Source: Streptomyces ureilyticus (lineage in GTDB: Bacteria > Actinomycetota > Actinomycetes > Streptomycetales > Streptomycetaceae). Taken from it: DNA of 43,929 bases. Position 1 is the stretch's first letter. Every line of letters begins with the position of its first letter. Positions 1 to 6,891 of this stretch are shown piece by piece. The position numbers were made by a program, and so were the translations under genes. The stretch spans positions 1-43,929 of the forward strand of contig NZ_JAAKZX010000068.1 in assembly GCF_011045025.1 (NCBI RefSeq), given 5' to 3'. Under the pieces are notes generated by a model. It searched no databases and was not told the DNA's origin. It saw only the letters and a program-made list of their open reading frames with translations.

Positions 1-70
1 GGGTTCGGGTGGGTCATCGTGTCCTCCAGCCATGTGGAACGTCGGCCCTGGACTTGTCCCACGCGTACCC

Positions 71-87
71 GTGGGCCGTACGCCCAC
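71..87. terminator. Small hairpin downstream of panD
   Basis: A perfect 6-bp inverted repeat (GTGGGC / GCCCAC, 5-nt loop) lies about 40 bases past the panD stop. There is no T tract, so it is a weak terminator candidate. The rest of bases 1-125 holds no recognisable gene. Confidence 0.3.
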
Positions 88-125
88 TCACCCCGTCGCG
101 AGACGTACGGGGCCCGGATGGACGG

Positions 126-554
126 TCAGACGGTGACCGCGGGCACGGCCTGCGGACTGCGTTCCTGGTCCGAGTCCGGCACCGGCTCGGAGGGGTCCGC
201 GCCGAGGGCGACGATCCGGTTGTCGGCGTCGACGTGCACGACTCGGGGCCGTAGGGCGCGGGCCTCGGCGTCGGAGACCTGGGCGTAGCTGATGAGGATC
301 ACCAGGTCGCCGGGGTGCACCAGGTGGGCTGCCGCGCCGTTGATGCCGATCACGCCGGAGCCGCGCTCGCCTTCGATGACGTACGTCTCCAGGCGGGCGC
401 CGTTGGTGATGTCGACGATGTGGACGAGCTCGCCGGGCAGCAGGTCGGCGGCGTCGAGCAGATCGGCGTCGATGGTCACCGATCCCACGTAGTGCAGGTC
501 GGCCTGGGTGACGGTGGCGCGGTGGATCTTGGACTTGAACATGGTGCGCAGCAT
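126..554 (-). CDS. panD: Aspartate 1-decarboxylase
   Basis: The 142-residue protein makes beta-alanine from L-aspartate for pantothenate and CoA synthesis. It is a cytoplasmic pyruvoyl enzyme that cleaves itself between Gly and Ser. The sequence shows the family start MLRTMFKSKIHRATVTQ, the processing site in LHYVGSV (about residues 21-27), the internal NGAAAHLVHPGD segment and the usual full length. The ATG at 552-554 is preceded by AGGAG at 6-base spacing; a second in-frame Met lies four codons later. The Arg/Glu-rich C-terminal tail is typical of actinomycete PanD. The gene stands alone, with remnants rather than panB or panC beside it. Its upstream region carries the palindrome at 610-626. 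Confidence 0.95.
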   Translation of the reverse strand: MLRTMFKSKIHRATVTQADLHYVGSVTIDADLLDAADLLPGELVHIVDITNGARLETYVIEGERGSGVIGINGAAAHLVHPGDLVILISYAQVSDAEARALRPRVVHVDADNRIVALGADPSEPVPDSDQERSPQAVPAVTV

Positions 555-609
555 TTTGAACTCCTGGAAGACGGCTCCCTGCCAGCTTTCTGCAGGTCAA
601 GGGCGGTCT

Positions 610-626
610 CTACCGTACACCGGTAG
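610..626. promoter_or_regulatory. Perfect palindrome, probable TetR-type operator
   Basis: CTACCG-tacac-CGGTAG is a perfect 6+5+6 inverted repeat. It lies between panD (leftward) and the remnant of a TetR gene (rightward). Size and symmetry fit TetR-family operators, so it may be the surviving autoregulatory site of the broken regulator. Regulation of panD by it is only a possibility. Confidence 0.4.
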
Positions 627-629
627 GCG

Positions 630-914
630 TTGGACTCGAAGATTGTGAGGAACATCGCTTCACTCTGGCGAGAAGGCTCCCTGCCTGCGTTTCCGCTCGA
701 ACGGACGCTGGGCAGCTGCACCCAGGTCCTCGCGGATGCCCAGAAAAGCGGCGAGATCATCGCGAGCGACCCCGAAGGCCTGAAACTCGTCATGAGCGCC
801 TCCCTCCACGGCATGGCCGCCTTCATCACCAGCTGCATGCTGCCCCCGGAGGCGGCCCTGGCAAGCGTGGACACCCTGGTCCACCACCTGCTCCACGGCA
901 TGAGGCCCCGCTGA
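630..914 (+). pseudogene. TetR-family regulator remnant (C-terminal domain only)
   Basis: The reading frame gives 94 residues ending in HLLHGMRPR. From about residue 20 on (QVLADAQKSGEI, SASLHGMAAFI, DTLVHHLLHG) it matches the ligand-binding C-terminal helices of TetR regulators. The N-terminal helix-turn-helix domain (about 100 residues) is missing, so it cannot bind DNA in the normal way. A TTG at 630 could start it, but no convincing ribosome site is present. A short sequence around 572-590 (in front of panD) is nearly repeated at 673-690 inside this frame, which may mark the breakpoint. I read it as a decayed gene. Confidence 0.6.
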
Positions 915-1143
915 CGAAGGAGAACGCGGCGAGCAAGATCGCCCCGGCGAGGGACCTGTTCGACCCGCACGTTCCATGATCGGTTGAGCTGCGGCTTCTT
1001 ACCGGGACATAGCCCGCTCCGAGTGTGTATCAGCTGGGTAGTCAGCTGCCCTCCGGCCAGGCTGTTGCGCTGGTCGCACAAGACCTGGAGGGTCGTCTCG
1101 GCAAGCTGCTCGGCGTTGGGAACCTTGCGGTTGCGCAGTCATT

Positions 1144-1186
1144 TCTCCGGCCGCTCGACGCCGATACGGCGAAGAGCGGCCGGAGA
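1144..1186. terminator. Long hairpin in the 915-1249 gap
   Basis: A perfect 13-bp stem (1144-1156 with 1174-1186) encloses a second 5-bp stem (CGCCG / CGGCG, loop ata), so almost all 43 bases are paired. It lies 64 bases past the stop of the leftward oxidoreductase remnant and could be its terminator, though no T tract follows. I see no gene in the rest of 915-1249. Confidence 0.5.
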
Positions 1187-1249
1187 CCGGTGTGCCCCAG
1201 CACCACCGAGTCACCTGAGGGCAAGCGGCCGCGGTGGCGCGGTCGGCAG

Positions 1250-1693
1250 TCAGGCGGCGAAAGAGGCGAGCAGTTCGTTGTACTGCTTGGCGGAGGTGGC
1301 CAGGTCCTCGTCGGAGAGGCCGAAGGCGGTGCCGTACACCTTGACCATGGGCTGCTGGATGTCGAACTGGCACAGCCGCAGGGTCGCCTTCCAGTTGCTC
1401 AGGAGGGTTTCGATGGTGGCCTTGTTCGAGCCTTCGGGGGTGTAGTGGTCGGCGGGGACGCCGGTGGTGACGGCGATGACGGCTTTCTTTCCGGCCAACT
1501 GCGAGGCAGAGCCGTCCATGGTGAAGGCCCAGCCGAGGGTGAAGACCTTGTCCTGCGACTGCTTGAACAAAGGGGCGGTGTTGTACCAGAACACCGGGTG
1601 CTGGAAGACGATCACATCATGGTCGGCCAGCAGCGCCTGCTCTGCAGCGACGTCGATCTGGAAGTCAGGGTAGGTGGCGTAGAGGTCGTGCAA
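1250..1693 (-). pseudogene. 5'-truncated NAD(P)H oxidoreductase (KefF/MdaB, flavodoxin-2 fold)
   Basis: The 147-residue frame starts at HDLYATYPDF and continues through the flavin-binding and nicotinamide region (VFQHPVFWYNTAPLFK, FTLGWAF) to a normal C-terminus. Family members begin with a beta strand and a phosphate-binding AHP..S..N segment about 25-30 residues earlier; that part is absent. The only start is a TTG at 1691-1693, preceded in frame by unrelated sequence. FMN binding should be impaired. The gene lies head to head with another gene that has lost its 5' end (1784-2573), so one deletion probably removed both starts and the shared promoter. Confidence 0.7.
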
Positions 1694-1783
1694 AGGAGAG
1701 GGTGAATAGACGCGGGTGGGTCGGTGTGACGGGTCAGGGGGCTTCGCCGGGCGTCAGTCCTTCGCGAAGTCCAGGAGCGCTGG

Positions 1784-2573
1784 TTGAGCTGGGAACAGCG
1801 GTCAGCGGTCGATGCCGGCCATGTTGGCCTCGTTGTGGCGTTCACCGGCGGGGTATCGGAGAGTGTCATCGAAGGCATCGCGCAGGCGCTGCAGCTCGAC
1901 GAAGCCGAACGCATCCACCTGATCGACCTCCTGCGCGGCGCCGGCACCACCCGCCCGCCACGCCGCCGACCGGCCCAGCAGCGCATCCGGCCCGCGGTAC
2001 GGCGCTTCCTCGACTCCATAACCGGCACGCCCGCCTTCGTCCTCAACGGACGCGGGGACATCCTGGCCGCCAACCACCTCGGGCGCACCCGCTTCTCCCC
2101 GGTCTACGCCGACCCTGCAGCCGCCCAACAACGCCAGATTCATCTTCCTCAATCCGCACGCGACCGAGTTCTTCCGCGACTGGGACCAGGTGGCAGGCGA
2201 CGCCGTCGCCATGCTGCGCGCCGAGGCCGGCCGCGATCTCTACGACCGGCGGCTGACGGACCTGATCGGCGAACTGTCCACCCGCAGTGAGGAGTTCCGT
2301 CACCGCTGGGCTGCCCACAACGTCCGGATGCACACCACCGGCGTGAAGCTTCTGCACCACCCGGTCGTCGGCGACCTCGACCTACCGTTCGAGACCTTCC
2401 CGGTGGGCGGCGACCCCAGCCAGTTCCTTCTCACCTACACCGCCGAGCCCGCCTCCCCCTCGCAGGACGCTCTGAACCTGCTGGCCAGTTGGGCCGCGAC
2501 GGACGACGACATCGAGCGGTCCACGCCGGCCGACGATTCCGAGCCGGCCGACTCGACCGAGACACCCGACTGA
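1784..2573 (+). pseudogene. Truncated, frameshifted XRE/MmyB-like transcription regulator
   Basis: Frame one (to about 2130) reads GGVSESVIEGIAQALQLDE, the end of the helix-turn-helix domain, then the start of the MmyB-like ligand domain (TGTPAFVLNGRGDILAANH). Homology then jumps to another frame (NNARFIFLNPHATEFFRDWD through NLLASWAATDDD, stop at 2573). Loss of one C near 2128 explains the jump. The first two to three helices of the DNA-binding domain are also missing before about 1850. In this family such regulators commonly sit divergent from the oxidoreductase or dehydrogenase gene they control, as here. It is non-functional unless the frameshift is a sequencing error, and even then it lacks its HTH. 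Confidence 0.75.
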
Positions 2574-2576
2574 TCG

Positions 2577-2700
2577 GTTGAAACGGCTCGGCCGCTGCCA
2601 GCCGAGCGGTTCCGTTCGGGTCGACCGCCATGAGGTATGACCAGCCGCGCTCCTCCAGCGCGAGCCGGAAGGTGACGCTGGGGCCGTAGCCCTCGCGTCA
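2577..2700 (-). pseudogene. IS701-like transposase fragment
   Basis: Read leftward, the sequence encodes about 40 residues, including EGYGPSVTFRLALEERGWSY and LMAVDPNGTARL. This resembles the 'DAGYG...FR..L..RG..Y..AV' stretch of IS701-family DDE transposases. A stop lies just upstream in frame (2698-2700), and no terminal repeats or other transposase parts are visible. It is an old insertion-sequence scrap. The assignment rests on motif recall only. Confidence 0.5.
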
Positions 2701-2792
2701 CCTGTCGCCCGCCGCCCACTCCTAGGGCAGGAACAGCTCCCACCCAACTTCCCCTGCAGTCAGGGTCTTCACGCTATGAGGGGAGGGACAAC

Positions 2793-3035
2793 TCAGCCGC
2801 CACTCTTACGCCTGAACGACCGCTGGCTCGCAGCCGGGCCGTGCGCCGCACGCACCTTCGACGCATCCGGGTTGGCGGCAACATCGGCCGCGTCCGCCTG
2901 CGCACCGCGCTTGCGCGCCAGGGCTTCGCGGAACTTGCGCTTGAGGTCGTAGTTGCCGTCGCTGTCCGGCGCCAGAGGGGACGTCTCCGGGGCAGCCTGC
3001 TCCGAACCTTCCGTAGATACGGGCTCTGCGGTCAT
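2793..3035 (-). CDS. DUF5302 family small protein
   Basis: This 80-residue protein of unknown function is common in Streptomyces. It has a variable acidic N-terminus, then the conserved DGNYDLKRKFREALARKR helix (residues 27-44) and a basic, Ser-rich tail ending SQRSFRRKSGG. There is no signal peptide or membrane segment. The ATG at 3033-3035 is preceded by AGGAGG at good spacing, so the longer upstream reading frame is not used. It is transcribed in the same direction as the helicase gene but separated from it by 214 bases, so it probably has its own promoter. Confidence 0.85.
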   Translation of the reverse strand: MTAEPVSTEGSEQAAPETSPLAPDSDGNYDLKRKFREALARKRGAQADAADVAANPDASKVRAAHGPAASQRSFRRKSGG

Positions 3036-3249
3036 GGTGACCTCCTGAGTTCGGGGGGGTGGGCAAGCACAGCTTGTCATGCCGGGCGCAGTGCGGGACG
3101 CCGGCAACATCATCCTGCTCCGTTTCGGCGGGTATCCCTCTCGCGGTCGAGGGCGTTCGCTTGGTAGGTGAGGCGCACAGGACGGCTTCGGGCCAGGCCG
3201 AGGGTTGTCGATCCCGTGGCCAGGACGTTCACTCCCAGGGCAGTGCCCC

Positions 3250-4665
3250 TCAGCCGTTGCGACGCACGAGGGCGGCCTTGCGGGCCTCGGCGAGCTTGCG
3301 GGCCTCGCCAGCCTTCCGTGACTTGCCGCCGGCGCCGCGGGAGGTGTCCTTGCTGGTGCCGAGGCCGCGGAAGGGAGCGTTGCTGTTCTTGGGTCGGGGG
3401 ACGGCGGGCCCGCCATCGAGCGGGGTGCCGGAGGGAGCCTTGGCGCCGGTGATCCGGCTCAGCTCCGCCTCGCCCGAGCGCACCTTGGTGACGGTTGCCT
3501 CGATGCCGGCCCCGGCCATCATGCGGCTCGTCTCGCGGCGCTGGCCCGCCAGCACGAGCGTGACCACGCTGCCGGACTCACCGGCGCGGGCGGTGCGGCC
3601 GGCCCGGTGCACGTAGTCCTTGGAGTCGGTGGGCGGGTCGACGTTGACCACGAGATCGAGGTCGTCGACGTGCAGGCCACGGGCCGCGACATTGGTCGCC
3701 ACCAGAACGGTGATCTGGCCGTTCTTGAACTGCGCCAGGGTCCGTGCGCGCTGTGGCTGGGACTTGCCGCTGTGCAGGGCCCCGGCGTGCACCCCGCTGG
3801 CCCGCAGATGCCGGGTGAGCTGGTCGACGGCGTGCTTGGTGTCGAGGAACAGCAGTACGCGGCCGTCGCGGGCGGCGATCTCCGTGGTGACGGCGTAGCG
3901 GTCAGGGCCGTGCACGACCAGAACGTGGTGCTCCATCGTCGAGACCGTGCCCGCGGACGGGTCGACCGAGTGGACCACGGGGTCGTGGAGGTAGCGGCGG
4001 ACCAGCTGATCGACGTCGCGATCCAGAGTGGCCGAGAACAGCATCCGCTGACCGTCGGGGTGCACCTGGTCGAGCACGTCGACAACCTGCGGCAGGAATC
4101 CCAAGTCGCACATCTGGTCGGCCTCGTCCAGCACGGTGATCCTTACCCGTCCCAGGCGGCAGGCGTTGCGCTCGACCAGGTCGTGCAGGCGTCCGGGGGT
4201 GGCGACGACCACCTCGGCTCCCTGGCGCAGCGCGGCGACCTGCCGGCCGATCGGCATGCCGCCGACGACCGTGGCCATCCGCAGCCGTAGTGCCTCGGCG
4301 TACGGCGCCAGCGCCTGGGTGACCTGTTGGGCCAGCTCCCGGGTAGGCACAAGGATCAGAGCGAGGGGCTGCTTCGGTTCGGCGCGCCGCCCAGCCGTAC
4401 GCGTCAGCAGCGGCAGGCCGAAGGCGAGCGTCTTGCCCGATCCGGTGCGCCCTTGCCCCAGAACGTCGCGTCCCTGAAGGGCATCGGGCAGTGTGGCGGC
4501 CTGGATCGGAAAGGGTTCGCGCACCCCGAGTCCGCTCAGCGTCCGCAGCACCTCCACCGGTAGTTCCAGACCGGCGAAGGAGACTGCCGGGAGCAGTACC
4601 GGGGTCGTGGCCTCGGGCTTGGCGGGACCGCCGTGAGCGATGCCGGAGTCATCGGGATGCTTCAT
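3250..4665 (-). CDS. DEAD-box RNA helicase
   Basis: The 471-residue protein is an ATP-dependent RNA helicase, probably acting in RNA unwinding or ribosome assembly under stress. All superfamily-2 motifs are present: the Q motif (F30 to Q55), motif I GRTGSGKT (72-79), PTREL (107-111), TPGR (156-159), DEAD (180-183), SAT (211-213) and HRAGRTAR near the end of the second RecA domain. A basic Lys/Arg-rich tail of about 70 residues follows, a usual RNA-binding extension. The ATG at 4663-4665 has GGAAGG upstream at 8 bases and gives the expected length; the longer frame adds low-complexity residues unlike the family. It is intact among the decayed genes around it. Confidence 0.9.
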   Translation of the reverse strand: MKHPDDSGIAHGGPAKPEATTPVLLPAVSFAGLELPVEVLRTLSGLGVREPFPIQAATLPDALQGRDVLGQGRTGSGKTLAFGLPLLTRTAGRRAEPKQPLALILVPTRELAQQVTQALAPYAEALRLRMATVVGGMPIGRQVAALRQGAEVVVATPGRLHDLVERNACRLGRVRITVLDEADQMCDLGFLPQVVDVLDQVHPDGQRMLFSATLDRDVDQLVRRYLHDPVVHSVDPSAGTVSTMEHHVLVVHGPDRYAVTTEIAARDGRVLLFLDTKHAVDQLTRHLRASGVHAGALHSGKSQPQRARTLAQFKNGQITVLVATNVAARGLHVDDLDLVVNVDPPTDSKDYVHRAGRTARAGESGSVVTLVLAGQRRETSRMMAGAGIEATVTKVRSGEAELSRITGAKAPSGTPLDGGPAVPRPKNSNAPFRGLGTSKDTSRGAGGKSRKAGEARKLAEARKAALVRRNG

Positions 4666-4888
4666 GAACAGCCTTCCGCAGGGGAACGTACCGAGGAAGG
4701 CTCGGCAGGATGGAACAGCCCACACACAAGCGGAACCGAACAGGCAGAATCGCCCACCGCGACGACCACGCAAACGCATGAGGCTAACACGGCGCATAAC
4801 ATCGCGCCGTGATACCGGTCGCCCCTCCCGCGTCGATGACCCGAAGCGGCCCGACAGCCCTTCCGGCCTACCTGGTCCAGACCTCAAC

Positions 4889-5085
4889 TCACCGAGCGGT
4901 AGACGTCGTCCGCCCCGACGTGTTGATGTTCACCGCCCGGGCTTCACCATTGCGCAAGCCCCAGCCCACCGTCATGACGATCTCAAGCGCGAGGAACTCG
5001 TCCGCGGCCCTCAGCGCCTTCTTCACGTAGGCGAGTGCCGGGATGGCCGCCTTCTCACGGACGTACTCCGGTTCCTGGACCCCTT
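4889..5085 (-). pseudogene. Tyrosine recombinase (integrase) fragment
   Basis: About 64 residues read leftward: EPEYVREKAAIPALAYVKK, ADEFLALEIVMTVGWGLRNG and EARAVNINTSG, then drift and a stop. The GLRNGE core matches box I of tyrosine recombinases (G-[LM]-R-x-G-E, with the catalytic Arg), and the flanking words resemble Streptomyces phage/plasmid integrases. The rest of the catalytic domain (HxxR and the Tyr) is absent, so it is a remnant. It lies just past the 3' end of the biosynthetic cluster (5188). In the remainder of 4666-5187 I see no gene. Confidence 0.5.
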
Positions 5086-5187
5086 CACAGGGTCGGGTCT
5101 CGCTGCCTGGGTCTCCCGTCCCGGGGAAGCTTCCCCTACGCCGGCTCCGCAGGTGGCGTTCTGTGGGATCTGCCCCGGCTGCTCTCC

Positions 5188-6891
5188 TCAGCCTCGCGAG
5201 GGCCCTGTGGTTTCTCCAGCGGAGCGCGCGGTCGCTCGGGACATCAGGGTGCGGTAGCAGACCTTCCCGGTGGGACCGAGGGGCATCTCCTTCAGGACCA
5301 GGAGACGTTCGGGGTGTTTCCGGCGTGCCAGGCCACGGTCCCCCAAGTGGGTCGTGAGGTCGGACAGCGTGGGAACGGGTGTGCCCGGGTCCGGGCGGAT
5401 GCACGCGCACAGTCGTTCCCCGAGGTCCGGGTCGGGCACCGGGATGCAGACCGCCTCGGCCACCGCTGGATGGGTGCCCAGTTCGCGTTCGACCTCGGCG
5501 AGACTGATATTGAGCCCGCCGCGCACGGCGATGCGTTTGAGCCGATCGAGGACGTGCAGCCTTCCGCGCTCGTCCAGCCGGCCGAGGTCGCCTGTGCGCA
5601 CCCAGCCGTCGGAGGTGCGGTAACGGGCGTCCAGTTCAGGCGCGTTGACGTAGCACAGCGGCGTCATGGGGCCCAGGGCCTCGATCTGACCGGTCCGCCC
5701 AGTGGGTAGCGGCGTGCCGTCGGGTCCGGTGATCCGGATGCGAGCCACCACGGGGTCCGGGGTGCCCGCGCTGTCGCCCGGCGGGTGGCTTTCTCCGGCC
5801 GTGTGGCAGTTCACGCCGTCCGACGAGCCATAGACGGTCACCACCGGTCGGCCGAACCGTTCGCGGCATGCCTGGGCGGTGGCCGCCGGCAGAGTGGCGC
5901 CGCTGGAGACGACGGAACGCAACGACGATGTGTCCTCGTCCGGCCGTGCCGGGAGGTCGGCGATGCGCCGGAGCATCGTGGGCACCGCAAAGAGGTGGGT
6001 GGGACGGTGCTCGGCGACCATCCGCAGCGCTCCGGCCGGGTCGAAGGCCGACTGCACGATGAGGGTGCCGCCGAGGGCGGCGAGGGTGATCGGTGTGCCC
6101 AGGGAACCGAAAGAGGAGGCCAGCGGGACGAGGACCAGGTGGCGGGGCGGCAGCATGATGTCGGGGTGCAGGCTCCGAACGTACCGCGCACGGCCTCCGG
6201 CCAGGGCGTGATGGCTATAGGCGACCATCTTCGGCTCGGCTTCGGAGCCGGACGACACCAGGATGCGGGCGGGCCCGTACGGGTCGGCCGGCCGTGACCG
6301 CCAGGGACGCCGGGCCAGGGTCGGCAGGGCGTGCAGCCCGTGCGTCCGTCCGTCAACCGGGCCGGAGGTGAACACGGTGCGCAGGTGCGGAAGATCCGCA
6401 ACGGCCTGTGCCCGGCGGGCCGATGCGAGGACGGCGCCGCGGGCCCGCGAGCGGGCGAGCAGGGCCCGGATGTCCCGGTCGTCGCCTCCCGGGGGGATCG
6501 GGAGGGCCACCGAGCCGATCGCGTAGACGGCGAGTTCCGCGGCCACGGCGTCGCGTCCGTTGGGCAGCAGGAGCGCCACCACGTCCCCGTCTCCCAGGTC
6601 AGCCTGGGCGAACAAGGCTGCGATCCGGCGGACTTCGACGTCCAGCGCCGCGTAGGACAGCACTCCGGCGTCGTCCACCAGCGCCTGGCGGTCCGGTTGT
6701 TCGCGGACCCGGTCGGTGAACAGTGTGTACAGGTCGGTGTCCGGGCACAGGCCCGCCGTCACCCAGGCACGTCGTTGGGCGCGGGGCACCAGATCCGGGA
6801 AGCGCGCTCCGGCGCGTGAGGTCCACACCGGCTGCCCGCCCCGGCTCGCGGGTGGGGCGGTACCGTGCCGGGTCGCGGGGGCTGCCGTCAT
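5188..6891 (-). CDS. AMP-forming acyl-CoA synthetase / acid-activating ligase
   Basis: The 567-residue ANL-superfamily enzyme activates a carboxylic acid as the acyl-adenylate and passes it to CoA or another acceptor. Visible motifs are A3 SSGSEAEPKMV (213-223, Lys221), A5 YGSSDG (354-359, with Asp where most members have Glu), A7 RTGDLG (432-437), A8 DRLKRIAVRGG (449-459) and A10 GPTGKV with the catalytic Lys543. The overall look recalls aryl- or cyclohexane-carboxylate CoA ligases; the substrate cannot be read from the sequence. Its ATG overlaps the stop of the CoA-transferase gene (ATGA), so both are translationally coupled. It is the last gene of the left operon. The N-terminal 30 residues look disordered. 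Confidence 0.85.
   Translation of the reverse strand: MTAAPATRHGTAPPASRGGQPVWTSRAGARFPDLVPRAQRRAWVTAGLCPDTDLYTLFTDRVREQPDRQALVDDAGVLSYAALDVEVRRIAALFAQADLGDGDVVALLLPNGRDAVAAELAVYAIGSVALPIPPGGDDRDIRALLARSRARGAVLASARRAQAVADLPHLRTVFTSGPVDGRTHGLHALPTLARRPWRSRPADPYGPARILVSSGSEAEPKMVAYSHHALAGGRARYVRSLHPDIMLPPRHLVLVPLASSFGSLGTPITLAALGGTLIVQSAFDPAGALRMVAEHRPTHLFAVPTMLRRIADLPARPDEDTSSLRSVVSSGATLPAATAQACRERFGRPVVTVYGSSDGVNCHTAGESHPPGDSAGTPDPVVARIRITGPDGTPLPTGRTGQIEALGPMTPLCYVNAPELDARYRTSDGWVRTGDLGRLDERGRLHVLDRLKRIAVRGGLNISLAEVERELGTHPAVAEAVCIPVPDPDLGERLCACIRPDPGTPVPTLSDLTTHLGDRGLARRKHPERLLVLKEMPLGPTGKVCYRTLMSRATARSAGETTGPSRG

Noticed and set aside
3036..3416. Longer DUF5302 frame starting at 3416
   Set aside because: The upstream part is Pro/Ala/Arg-rich shadow, and AGGAGG directly precedes the ATG at 3035.
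4666..4887. N-terminal extension of the DEAD-box helicase (start at 4887)
   Set aside because: The extra 74 residues are unlike the family; the ATG at 4665 has a ribosome site and gives a standard start.
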